Position numbers and translations under genes: made by a program. DNA of 9,826 nucleotides. It comes from CAVOBC01 sp963693635 (GTDB lineage: Bacteria > Pseudomonadota > Gammaproteobacteria > Pseudomonadales > Azotimanducaceae). Below are positions 1 to 6,126 of the stretch, piece by piece. The DNA lies in contig CAVOBC010000162.1 in NCBI GenBank assembly GCA_963693635.1, positions 1 through 9,826 on the forward strand, in the 5' to 3' direction. Below the pieces are notes generated by a model that saw nothing but the letters and a program-made list of their open reading frames with translations, was not told where the DNA came from and did not search any database. The first letter of the stretch is position 1. Every line of letters begins with the position of its first letter.

Positions 1-325
1 ATGTCATCCCCCCGTCGATGGCCGCATGCATCATGCGAATGGCTTCTTTCTCGCTTTCTTTTGCCGCCGCTCCGATGTGCCAGCCGCCGAGGCACAAGAT
101 CGACACCTGCTCGCCGGTCTTGCCGAGCGGCCTCATCGGTAGACCATTAGTTGCGGCGGTGGTCGTCTGCGAGAGCAGTTGCGCGCCGAGCGCAGCGGCG
201 GTCGCACCGGCAACGGAACCGCTAATGAAATTACGTCGGGACACGCCGCTTTCGCGTTCGTTAGGTATGTTCGTTGTCTTGTTGGACGCATCTGTGTCGT
301 TAGAGGTATCTGTGTCGTCGCTCAT
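1..325 (-). CDS. Tat-signal aldo/keto reductase, N-terminal part (runs off left edge)
   Basis: NADP(H)-dependent aldo/keto reductase superfamily member; only the first 108 codons are in the window. The start is the ATG at 325-323, preceded by a strong AAGGAG (338-333) with a 7-nt spacer. Residues 1-27 are polar and rich in Asp, Thr and Asn. A twin-arginine motif SRRNFI (29-34) follows, then a weakly hydrophobic Ala/Gly/Leu stretch (35-50), which together make a Tat export signal. From residue 64 the sequence MRPLGKTGEQVSILCLGGW matches the first strand and nucleotide-binding start of AKRs, and AIDGGMT at the edge leads into the catalytic FFD(N) segment outside the window. The six-G run next to the edge keeps the frame open. 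Most AKRs are cytoplasmic, so a Tat leader implies folding with cofactor and then export to the periplasm (inference). The substrate cannot be told from this fragment. Confidence 0.88.
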   Translation of the reverse strand, partial: MSDDTDTSNDTDASNKTTNIPNERESGVSRRNFISGSVAGATAAALGAQLLSQTTTAATNGLPMRPLGKTGEQVSILCLGGWHIGAAAKESEKEAIRMMHAAIDGGMT

Positions 326-332
326 TGTTCGT

Positions 333-338
333 CTCCTT
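333..338 (-). promoter_or_regulatory. Ribosome binding site of the aldo/keto reductase
   Basis: On the minus strand this reads AAGGAG, 7 nt before the ATG at 325. It fixes the start at the long, polar N-terminus that precedes the Tat motif. Confidence 0.75.
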
Positions 339-345
339 ATGGAAT

Positions 346-360
346 GCAGCCCGAGGCTGC
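346..360 (-). other. 6-bp G+C-rich hairpin in the reductase leader
   Basis: GCAGCC (346-351) and GGCTGC (355-360) pair around a 3-nt loop, 7 nt upstream of the Shine-Dalgarno sequence of the aldo/keto reductase. Flanking AAT/ATT can extend the stem after a small bulge. There is no U-run, so it is not a classical terminator. A leader structure affecting translation is possible but unproven. Confidence 0.35.
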
Positions 361-409
361 TTGCATTGGATGAAATCCCGCAACTGCCCGTCGTAATCGA
401 TAGATCCGT

Positions 410-623
410 CTACGCTCCTGTGTCGACGGATAGTGTGTCAACGGATCCTGTGTAAACGGATGGTGGCCGCGGATGCAGCGGCTGATAGACGCTGAGGTTG
501 CCACCGCCCGGTGATGTGATTTCGACCACTCTACCCCAGGGTTCCTCAGTGATGCCTGAGCAGTCGACCTGCTGCACCTTCGGCGTCTGTGCTGTAGATG
601 ATCGAGCGGGGATCGATGATCAT
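410..623 (-). pseudogene. Internally deleted VOC (glyoxalase/bleomycin-resistance) family gene remnant
   Basis: No intact ORF, but two minus-strand frames carry the two ends of one VOC-family protein. From ATG 623-621 the first frame reads MIIDPRSIIYSTDAEGAA and stops at 548-546; its IIYSTDAE matches the first strand of small single-domain VOC proteins. The second frame, ending at TAG 412-410, reads EEPWGRVVEITSPGGGNL then SVYQPLHPRPP; this matches the family's last strands (usually WGxLTQLTLPGGGKLGVYQPRHARP, from memory of the family). The roughly 60-70 residues normally lying between them are missing, and the junction is frameshifted, so no working metalloenzyme can be made. There is no clear RBS. 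The tail after LHPRPP is the triplicated SVxT pentapeptide. Alternative: a shortened C-terminal ORF from GTG, which would lack half the fold. Confidence 0.5.
417..461. repeat. Three tandem 15-bp repeats
   Basis: Units CCTGTGTCGACGGAT (417-431), AGTGTGTCAACGGAT (432-446) and CCTGTGTAAACGGAT (447-461) are adjacent and share the core TGTG..(A)CGGAT. On the minus strand, in the frame of the VOC remnant, they encode SVYTG-SVDTL-SVDTG, so the unit is exactly five codons. Consistent with replication slippage in the 3' end of the gene. Confidence 0.8.
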
Positions 624-719
624 GGGTTGTTACCGACGGTTGGACAAACGCTGACATTACCGCTTCCGGCACAGCTTTGGCTATTGCCCAGGGACTGACG
701 ACTACCTGGTTCTTGGGAG

Positions 720-739
720 TCGGTTTGCAAACAAACCGA
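720..739. promoter_or_regulatory. 20-bp inverted repeat, operator-like
   Basis: TCGGTTTG and CAAACCGA are perfect 8-bp inverted copies around CAAA. The centre GTTTGCAAAC (723-732) is itself a palindrome. It lies in the divergent region between two gene remnants and is not followed by a T-run, so a dimeric-regulator site fits better than a terminator. The regulator is unknown. Confidence 0.4.
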
Positions 740-760
740 GTGTCTTGTGAACCCGTTATG

Positions 761-772
761 TGATCCGGATCA
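761..772. promoter_or_regulatory. Perfect 12-bp palindrome
   Basis: TGATCCGGATCA reads the same on both strands, 22 bp after the inverted repeat at 720-739. It could be a second protein-binding site or chance. Confidence 0.25.
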
Positions 773-836
773 GTTATTGCGTCGACGATTCGCTCTGCTC
801 TGTTGCTGACAACATGCTTTTCTGCACTTTTTCAGT

Positions 837-861
837 GTCGCGGGCCCAGCCCGCTCGCGAC
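837..861. other. G+C-rich hairpin
   Basis: GCGGGC (840-845) and GCCCGC (849-854) pair around CCA. An alternative outer pairing is GTCGCG (837-842) with CGCGAC (856-861), so two mutually exclusive folds exist. No coding sense is seen across it. Confidence 0.4.
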
Positions 862-900
862 AAATCAACGACTTGCGTCGTCAATTTGCGGCCGATACTT

Positions 901-926
901 TTCATGGCTCGCGAAGCGAGCGTGAA
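901..926. other. Second hairpin with GAA loop
   Basis: GCTCGC (907-912) and GCGAGC (916-921) form a perfect 6-bp stem with loop GAA. TTCA (901-904) and TGAA (923-926) can extend it beyond an internal loop. It lies in the probable leader of the CBS-domain gene. Confidence 0.4.
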
Positions 927-968
927 ATCCATGTATCGGGCCTCAACAGCGTTTAGAGGACCCCACCC

Positions 969-1198
969 ATGAACGAGCTTCTCATCATCTGGGCGATGAC
1001 CCCGTTTCCTGTTCGATTGCTGAGGATGATTCCCTTGCCCCGGTGCTTCGAACAATGGCCGAACGGCACATCGGTGCGGCCATCGTCACGCGGTCTGGCG
1101 AACTCGCCGGGATATATACAGCGGCGAATGCCTGTCGGGCGTTTGCGGACCATCTTGACGGCAAGTTTCCCCGTCGGGTCACTCCGGACGCAGCTTGA
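969..1198 (+). pseudogene. Frameshifted single CBS-domain protein gene
   Basis: CBS domains bind adenosyl ligands and usually act as regulatory modules. The frame ending at TGA 1196-1198 contains DDPVSCSIAEDDSLAPVL, then MAERHIGAAIVTRSGELAG and IYTAANACRAFADHLDGK. This is a typical CBS fold: a DPV..S strand, a helix ending LRTMAERHIG, strand AAIV, then GELAGIYT. That frame is open only back to a TGA at 923-925 and has no ATG before the domain. The plausible start is ATG 969-971, with AGAGGA (955-960) 8 nt upstream, but it is in another frame (MNELLIIWAM). A single net indel between about 972 and 995 would join them into a protein of about 77 residues. Alternatives: a sequencing error at that point, or translation from a non-ATG codon. 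It converges with the aldolase gene, 31 nt away. Confidence 0.55.
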
Positions 1199-1229
1199 TA
1201 GGGACCCCGAGAGCAGTGCGACAGGTGTG

Positions 1230-1886
1230 TCAGCCGTTCGTCGTATATGCCAGTTCCTCGGCTTTTGTAGCGAAATCTCTCCAATCGGCATCGGTCAACC
1301 GCTTCGGTTCGCCCAACTGCCGGGCAAGCACATACTGCCTGCACATGATCTCAAGGCGCTGTGCCTGGTTGACAGCGCGCTCAAGGTTCGGCGCGCGGGC
1401 GATCATTCCGTGGTTCCCGAGCAGGCATGCGGTGCGTTCGATGAGTGCCGCGGATGCATCGTCAGCCAGCTTCTGCGTGCCGAAAGTCGAGTAGGGGACG
1501 CAGGGAACATCGTCGCCGCCGAAGACACCCACGAGGTAGTGAAAACCGGGCAACGGCAGCACGTGGCTCGCCACCGCAACGCAGTAATCTGAGTGGGTAT
1601 GCACCACGGCGTCGGCGTCGGTGTGTTTTTGGTAGATGGCGGCATGCATGCGCCACTCCGATGATGGCAAGACGTCGCCCTGATGGTCGCCGTCGAACGA
1701 CATTTCGACGACGTTGTCGGCCGTAATGGACTCGCCGGTTGCCCCGGTCGGGGAGATCAGCATGCGCTCGCCGGATCGGACGCTGAGATTGCCGGACGAC
1801 ATCTCGTTCAGGCCGAGGTGTGTGACTCGCTGGTACTGCGTCACCAATTGCTCGCGCAAGCTCAATTCATTGATCATATCCGCCAT
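1230..1886 (-). CDS. Class II aldolase/adducin family protein (sugar-phosphate aldolase/epimerase type)
   Basis: Zinc-dependent aldolase family (fuculose-1-phosphate aldolase, ribulose-5-phosphate 4-epimerase and related), 218 residues, cytoplasmic. Visible motifs: SSGNLSVR (30-37) and ISPTGA (44-49), the phosphate-binding loops; SSEWRMH with the likely acid/base Glu77; the metal ligands His96 and His98 in VVHTHSDYC; and the third ligand His159 in GNHGMI. All three histidines and the glutamate are present, so it should be active. The start is ATG 1886-1884, with GAGGA 7-8 nt upstream; the frame is open to 1961, but that longer N-terminus has no support. It lies 130 nt downstream of the peptide-transporter operon on the same strand and may be read through from it. 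The substrate is not determinable; a link between peptide uptake and this aldolase is not obvious. Confidence 0.92.
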   Translation of the reverse strand: MADMINELSLREQLVTQYQRVTHLGLNEMSSGNLSVRSGERMLISPTGATGESITADNVVEMSFDGDHQGDVLPSSEWRMHAAIYQKHTDADAVVHTHSDYCVAVASHVLPLPGFHYLVGVFGGDDVPCVPYSTFGTQKLADDASAALIERTACLLGNHGMIARAPNLERAVNQAQRLEIMCRQYVLARQLGEPKRLTDADWRDFATKAEELAYTTNG

Positions 1887-1966
1887 ATCAGTTTCCTCAT
1901 TGGTTGCGTTGGAGATGTCCGGTAACGCGCGGGGCGCTTTCGGGCGCAGAGTCGGGCCCACAGAGT

Positions 1967-1985
1967 CCGGGCGCAGAGAGCCCGG
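1967..1985 (-). other. G+C-rich hairpin between yejF and the aldolase gene
   Basis: CCGGGC (1967-1972) and GCCCGG (1980-1985) pair around 7 nt, about 32 nt after the yejF stop. There is no U-run, so at most it is an attenuating or mRNA-stabilising structure. The element CGGGCGCAGAG occurs twice (1941-1951 and 1968-1978). Confidence 0.35.
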
Positions 1986-2016
1986 CGATCACAGCTTGTC
2001 ACGCAGCGTCGACCAA

Positions 2017-3624
2017 CTACTTTGACGCCGTCTCGATGACCTCGAGATCGAATGCGGCAGCCATCAATGCCTTCGTGTAGTCAGTCTCTGGCGCCGAGAA
2101 GACTTTCTCCGACGGTCCCTGCTCGACGACGATGCCGTCCTTCATGACGATGAGTTCGTGCGCGAGGGCGCGGACGACTTTCAGGTCGTGACTGATGAAG
2201 AGGTAGGCGAGGTTGTGTCGTCGTTGCAGGTCACGCAGCAGATCGACGATCTGGGCCTGTACCGACACGTCCAGCGCGGAGGTCGGCTCGTCCATCACGA
2301 TAATCCGGGGCCGAAGGATAATCGCCCGGGCAATGGCGATGCGTTGGCGCTGCCCCCCTGAGAACTCGTGCGGATAACGATCCTGCAGGCCGGGATCCAG
2401 CCCCACTTCCACCAGGACTTCGATGACCTGCTGGCGTCGCTCAAGCGGCGTCAACGTTGGCTGATGAATTTTGAGACCTGCCTCAATGATCTGGTTGGCG
2501 GACAACCGCGGCGGCAGGCTGCCATACGGGTCCTGGAATACGATCTGCATCTCCTTGCGGAAACCGCGAAGCTGCTTCGACTTCAGGCCATGGATCGGCG
2601 TCTCGCCGAGAAAGATATTCCCGCTGCTGGCGATCAGTCGAACCAACGCCATCGCGAGTGTCGTCTTGCCGGACCCGGACTCGCCAACGATGCCGAGTGT
2701 CTGCCCCTCGCGAATGGCAATCGAGACGTCATCGACCGCTGTCAGGACGTTCTTTCTCGCGAACATGCCCTTCGCGAGATTGAACTCGACGGTCACCCGA
2801 TCACCGCGCATGACGACCGGCGCGTGCACGTCGGCAGCGATCGGATCACCGCTCGGTTCTGCCGCCAGCAGGTGTTTCGTGTAGTCGTCACGCGGGTGCT
2901 CGAATACCTGCTCAGTCGTACCCTGCTCCACCATGGTGCCGTTAGTCATCACGCAGACCCGGTCCGACATCTTCCGGACCACGCTGAGATCATGGGTGAT
3001 CAAAAGGACCGCCATGTTGAGACGATCCTTCAATTCATCCAGCAGTCGGAGGATCTGTGCCTGGATCGTCACATCCAGCGCCGTCGTCGGTTCGTCAGCG
3101 ATTAGAAGGTCCGGTTCGTTAGCGAGCGCCATGGCGATCATCACCCGCTGGCGCTGCCCACCGGACAATTCGTGGGGGTACGCTCGGAGCCGTTCCTCCG
3201 GTCGTTGCAGGCCGACCAGGTCGAGCAATTCCAGCGACCGTCGGCGCGCGTCACGCACGCCCATACCGCGGTGCACGTAAAGGACTTCGCCGATCTGCTT
3301 CTCGATGTGGTGCAGCGGGTTGAGAGACGTCATCGGTTCCTGGAACACCATACCGACCCGGTCTCCGCGGATCTTCAGCATCTCGTCTTCATCGAGTCCG
3401 ACCACTTCCTGGCCGTCGACCAGAATAGATCCGGTGGGGTGGCTGGCGTATTGGTAAGGCAGAAGCTGCATCACCGAGAGCGCTGTCACCGACTTTCCGG
3501 ACCCGGACTCGCCCACAACCGCGACCGTCTCGCCGCGGTCGATGTGAAAGCTGAGCGGATGGACGACCTCTACGTTCCGGAAAGCAACCGACAGGTCTTT
3601 GACGTCGAGGATGCGCTCGCTCAT
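2017..3624 (-). CDS. yejF: YejF-type peptide ABC transporter, double ATP-binding protein
   Basis: Energises an oligopeptide importer (the E. coli Yej system imports microcin C and other peptides). At 535 residues it is close to E. coli YejF, about 529. Two full ABC cassettes are fused. First: Walker A GESGSGKS (38-45), Q-loop Q95, signature LSGGQ (152-156), Walker B LLIADE (172-177), H-loop His210. Second: Walker A GESGSGKT (313-320), Q-loop Q362, signature FSGGQ (419-423), Walker B IIVMDE (439-444), His477. All catalytic residues are present in both halves. The start is ATG 3624-3622, which overlaps the yejE stop as ATGA; the frame is open further upstream, but that stretch lies inside yejE and reads as a low-complexity shadow. 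The Shine-Dalgarno match is weak (GAGG, 11 nt), so translational coupling to yejE is likely. Confidence 0.95.
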   Translation of the reverse strand: MSERILDVKDLSVAFRNVEVVHPLSFHIDRGETVAVVGESGSGKSVTALSVMQLLPYQYASHPTGSILVDGQEVVGLDEDEMLKIRGDRVGMVFQEPMTSLNPLHHIEKQIGEVLYVHRGMGVRDARRRSLELLDLVGLQRPEERLRAYPHELSGGQRQRVMIAMALANEPDLLIADEPTTALDVTIQAQILRLLDELKDRLNMAVLLITHDLSVVRKMSDRVCVMTNGTMVEQGTTEQVFEHPRDDYTKHLLAAEPSGDPIAADVHAPVVMRGDRVTVEFNLAKGMFARKNVLTAVDDVSIAIREGQTLGIVGESGSGKTTLAMALVRLIASSGNIFLGETPIHGLKSKQLRGFRKEMQIVFQDPYGSLPPRLSANQIIEAGLKIHQPTLTPLERRQQVIEVLVEVGLDPGLQDRYPHEFSGGQRQRIAIARAIILRPRIIVMDEPTSALDVSVQAQIVDLLRDLQRRHNLAYLFISHDLKVVRALAHELIVMKDGIVVEQGPSEKVFSAPETDYTKALMAAAFDLEVIETASK

Positions 3625-4715
3625 GTGGCGGACCGCCTCGGGTCGAATGCATCGCGCACGCCTTCGCCCACGAACACCAGCAGGGTCAGCATGATGGCGA
3701 GCGTGAAGAAACCGGAGAGGCCGAGCCAGGGTGCCTGGATATTGGCCTTGCCCTGCGCGAGCAACTCGCCGAGGGACGGATACCCGGCGGGCAAGCCAAA
3801 GCCGAGAAAGTCGAGGGACGTGAGCGTCGTGATCGACCCGTTGACCAGGAACGGCAGGAAGGTCAGCGTCGCCACCATGGCGTTGGGCAGCATGTACTTC
3901 CACATGATGGCAATGTCGCTCTCACCGAGCGCCCTCGCGGCGTTCACATAGTCGAAGTTTCGCGTACGCAGGAATTCTGCCCGCACCACGGCCACCAGTG
4001 CCATCCAGTTGAAGAGCAGCAGAAGCAGCAGCAGGGCAATCGGGTTCGGCTCAAACAGACTGGTGAGGATGATGATCAGAAACAACACCGGCAGACCGGC
4101 CCAGATCTCGACGACGCGCTGGCCGATCAGATCCACCATGCCGCCGAAGTAACCCTGGGTCGCGCCCACCGTGATGCCGATGATGGCGCTGAAGAAGGTC
4201 AGAGTGAGGCCGAAGATCACCGACAGTCGAAAGCCGTAGATAATCCGCGCGGTCACATCCCGGGCCACGTCGTCCGTACCGAGCCAGTGCCTGCGGCTCG
4301 GGGCCTCAGGAACCGTGCCTGCGGTATTCAGATCGATGGTGTCGAAGCTGAACGGGATGAGTGGCCATATCATCCAGCCGTCGCCGTCCCAGATGAGTTG
4401 CTGGACGGCCTCCGTCCGGTAGACCGCTTCGGTCTCGAAGACGCCGCCAAAGGTTGTCTCCGGGTAGCTGACCAGCACCGGGAAGTAGATGTCCCCTGCG
4501 TAGGTCATGACAAGTGGCTTGTCGTTCGCAATGAACTCGGCGAAGAAACTCAGCACCATCAGGATAACGATGGCCCAGAGGCTCCAGTAGCCGCGCTTCC
4601 TGGCTTTGAAGTTGGCCCAGCGACGCCTGGTCAGTGGCGACACCTGCCAATTGGGAATCGCGGCCTCGTCAACGGTGAAGCCGTCGGTGACGGGGACAGA
4701 AGCCGTGTCAGTCAT
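3621..4715 (-). CDS. yejE: YejE-type peptide ABC transporter permease
   Basis: Inner-membrane permease of the Yej/Dpp/Opp-C class, 364 residues. A cytoplasmic N-terminus with TRRRWANFKARKRGYWSLW (the OppC-N signature) leads to the first membrane helix at about 45-63. A periplasmic segment follows, including GGVFETEAVYRTEAV and the RRHWLGTDDVARDVTARIIYG motif typical of YejE/OppC. The remaining helices then follow. The EAA coupling loop YVNAARALG...LPNAM ends with its conserved Gly near residue 264; it docks on the ATPase YejF. The C-terminus ends GEGVRDAFDPR, as in the family. The start is ATG 4715-4713, sharing one base with the yejB stop (TGATG); GGAGG lies 4 nt upstream. Pairs with YejB to form the pore. 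Confidence 0.95.
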   Translation of the reverse strand: MTDTASVPVTDGFTVDEAAIPNWQVSPLTRRRWANFKARKRGYWSLWAIVILMVLSFFAEFIANDKPLVMTYAGDIYFPVLVSYPETTFGGVFETEAVYRTEAVQQLIWDGDGWMIWPLIPFSFDTIDLNTAGTVPEAPSRRHWLGTDDVARDVTARIIYGFRLSVIFGLTLTFFSAIIGITVGATQGYFGGMVDLIGQRVVEIWAGLPVLFLIIILTSLFEPNPIALLLLLLLFNWMALVAVVRAEFLRTRNFDYVNAARALGESDIAIMWKYMLPNAMVATLTFLPFLVNGSITTLTSLDFLGFGLPAGYPSLGELLAQGKANIQAPWLGLSGFFTLAIMLTLLVFVGEGVRDAFDPRRSAT

Positions 4716-5887
4716 CAGGCCTCCCTCGTCTCGAAGTCGATCCTGGGATCGACCAGCATGTAGGTGAGATCGCCGACCAGTCCCATGATCAGGCCAATAG
4801 CGGTGAACACGAAGAGCGTGCCGAACATGATCGGGTAGTCACGCTGCAGCACGGCTTCGAAGCCGAGCAGACCGAGTCCGTCCAGCGAGAAGATGACCTC
4901 GATCAGCAGAGCGCCGGTAAACAGCACGCCGATGAGAGCGGCGGGAAATCCCGCGATCACGATCAGCATGGCGTTGCGAAAGACATGGCCGTAGAGCACG
5001 CGCTTCTGATTGATGCCCTTGGCGCGCGCCGTCAACACGTACTGCTTCGAGATTTCGTCCAGGAACGAGTTCTTCGTCAGCATGGTCAACGTGGCGAAGC
5101 CGCCGATGGTCAGGGCGACGACCGGCAACGCCATATGCCAGAAGTAGTCCCCCATTTTTCCGAGCGCCGACAGCTCTTCGAAGTTGTTAGAGGTCAGTCC
5201 CTTGAGCGGGAACAGGTCCAGATAGGAACCGCCGGCGAGCAGTACGATCAGGAAGACGGCAAAGAGGAAACTCGGCACTGCGTAGCCGACGAAGATCAAA
5301 CCGCTGGTCCATGCGTCGAAGCGGGTCCCATCCCGCACGGCCTTGGCGACGCCCATCGGTATGGAGATGGTATAGACCAGCAACATCGACCACAGACCGA
5401 GGGAGATCGATACGGGGAGTCGTTCCCTGATCAGTTCCAGCACCGGTCTGTTCTGGTAGTAACTCTCACCGAGTTCGAGCAGCAGGTAGTCCTTCAACAT
5501 CTTGAAGTAACGCTCATGGATCGGCTTATCGAAGCCGAACTGCTTCTCGATGGCCTTGATGAGTGCCGGGTCGAGTCCCTGGGCCCCGGCGTACTGGGTC
5601 TGCATCGTTGCGGCGGTTGGCTGCGGGGCGCTTTGTGCCCCGGCAACACGACTCGTTGCCCCCGTGTCCTGCCCGGTCAGGGTAGCGATCATCTGATCGA
5701 CCGGACCGCCGGGCGCCAACTGCACGATGAAGAAATTGAGCGTGATGATGCCGATCAGTGTCGGAAAGAGCAGCAGCAATCGCCGCGCGATATATCTACC
5801 CAACGATGCCCCCTGTGCGGCCTGCTTGTTGTTCTTGGTTCTGTTTGTTAGGTCTGTGTTGTTTGGTACGAGGCAGGACCGGTTCAT
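4715..5887 (-). CDS. yejB: YejB-type peptide ABC transporter permease (start uncertain)
   Basis: First gene of the operon; the second permease half of the peptide importer. A first membrane helix (LLLLFPTLIGIITLNFFIVQL) is followed by APGGPVDQ, a family signature. A long linker containing GAQGLDPALIKAIEKQFGFDKP is characteristic of YejB. The helices and the EAA loop YVLTARAKG...VFRNAM follow, with its Gly about 99 residues from the end. The start is open: ATG 5887 has a fair AGGTG upstream and gives 390 residues. GTG 5896 is also in frame. TTG 5803 follows AGGGGG by 5 nt, removes an unconserved polar leader of 28 residues, and gives 362 residues, close to E. coli YejB (about 364). The homology argues for TTG 5803; the ATG is given as the conservative boundary. 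No yejA is adjacent. Confidence 0.93.
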   Translation of the reverse strand: MNRSCLVPNNTDLTNRTKNNKQAAQGASLGRYIARRLLLLFPTLIGIITLNFFIVQLAPGGPVDQMIATLTGQDTGATSRVAGAQSAPQPTAATMQTQYAGAQGLDPALIKAIEKQFGFDKPIHERYFKMLKDYLLLELGESYYQNRPVLELIRERLPVSISLGLWSMLLVYTISIPMGVAKAVRDGTRFDAWTSGLIFVGYAVPSFLFAVFLIVLLAGGSYLDLFPLKGLTSNNFEELSALGKMGDYFWHMALPVVALTIGGFATLTMLTKNSFLDEISKQYVLTARAKGINQKRVLYGHVFRNAMLIVIAGFPAALIGVLFTGALLIEVIFSLDGLGLLGFEAVLQRDYPIMFGTLFVFTAIGLIMGLVGDLTYMLVDPRIDFETREA

Positions 5888-6126
5888 ACGATACACCTGC
5901 GGGCTACGGTTCGTTTTTTTGGGTGGCCCTTTCCATCTGCAAGCGCATATGTTTCACACACGGCCGAGGAGCCGCCCTGACATGGACTTCGCGTCTCCGG
6001 ACCACGAGAGGCAGTATCCTGACATCAGGTTGTCGTTGACTCGTCGGTTGCACTCGGCCCATCGGTTCCAGACAATGCCTGAGGTCGGGCTCGATTCCCG
6101 AGTCAGCCTGCAATCTGGTATCACTT
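5888..6126. promoter_or_regulatory. Divergent promoter region between yejB and the PEP-utilizing enzyme, with repeated CCTGA elements
   Basis: These 239 nt separate two diverging genes and should carry both promoters, though no convincing -35/-10 pair stands out on either strand. The element CCTGACAT occurs at 5976-5983. The inverted repeat CCTGA-CA-TCAGG lies at 6018-6029, and the related CCTGAGGTCGGG at 6078-6089. The three start 42 and 60 bp apart. They may be binding sites of one regulator serving both directions. A seven-T run lies at 5914-5920. Confidence 0.4.

Larger units (their letters stand above)
624..968. other. Intergenic stretch with palindromes and hairpins, no recognisable gene
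   Basis: Neither strand gives a protein I recognise. Open frames here are short, lack ribosome binding sites and have no domain signature. The stretch is rich in symmetric elements, listed separately: an inverted repeat at 720-739, a 12-bp palindrome at 761-772, and two G+C-rich hairpins at 837-861 and 901-926. It separates two broken genes pointing away from each other (VOC remnant, minus; CBS remnant, plus), so it is a former divergent promoter region. Confidence 0.55.

Noticed and set aside
1..20. Apparent stop or frameshift in the aldo/keto reductase next to the edge
   Set aside because: Counting the C-run (six bases, 8-13) carefully restores AIDGGMT in frame; the gene is simply cut by the window.
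337..672. 111-codon minus-strand open frame
   Set aside because: Composition is Arg/His/Ser rich with no domain signature, and it crosses both frames that carry the VOC similarity. Treated as a shadow.
969..1592. 207-codon plus-strand open frame running through the CBS remnant into the aldolase
   Set aside because: Its first part is the wrong frame over the CBS domain and the rest is antisense to the well-supported aldolase. Only its start codon and RBS are kept as the probable original CBS start.
2368..3105. Long plus-strand frame antisense to yejF (also similar ones at 3172-3951 and 4985-5851)
   Set aside because: High G+C minus-strand genes leave long open antisense frames. No motif, no RBS, and the opposite strand encodes clear transporter domains.
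6085..6109. tRNA T-arm-like hairpin (TCGGG, 7-nt loop CTCGATT, CCCGA)
   Set aside because: No matching acceptor strand, D-arm or anticodon arm is found in the 50 nt upstream, and the invariant first T of the loop is C. Not a tRNA; at most a chance hairpin or a relic.
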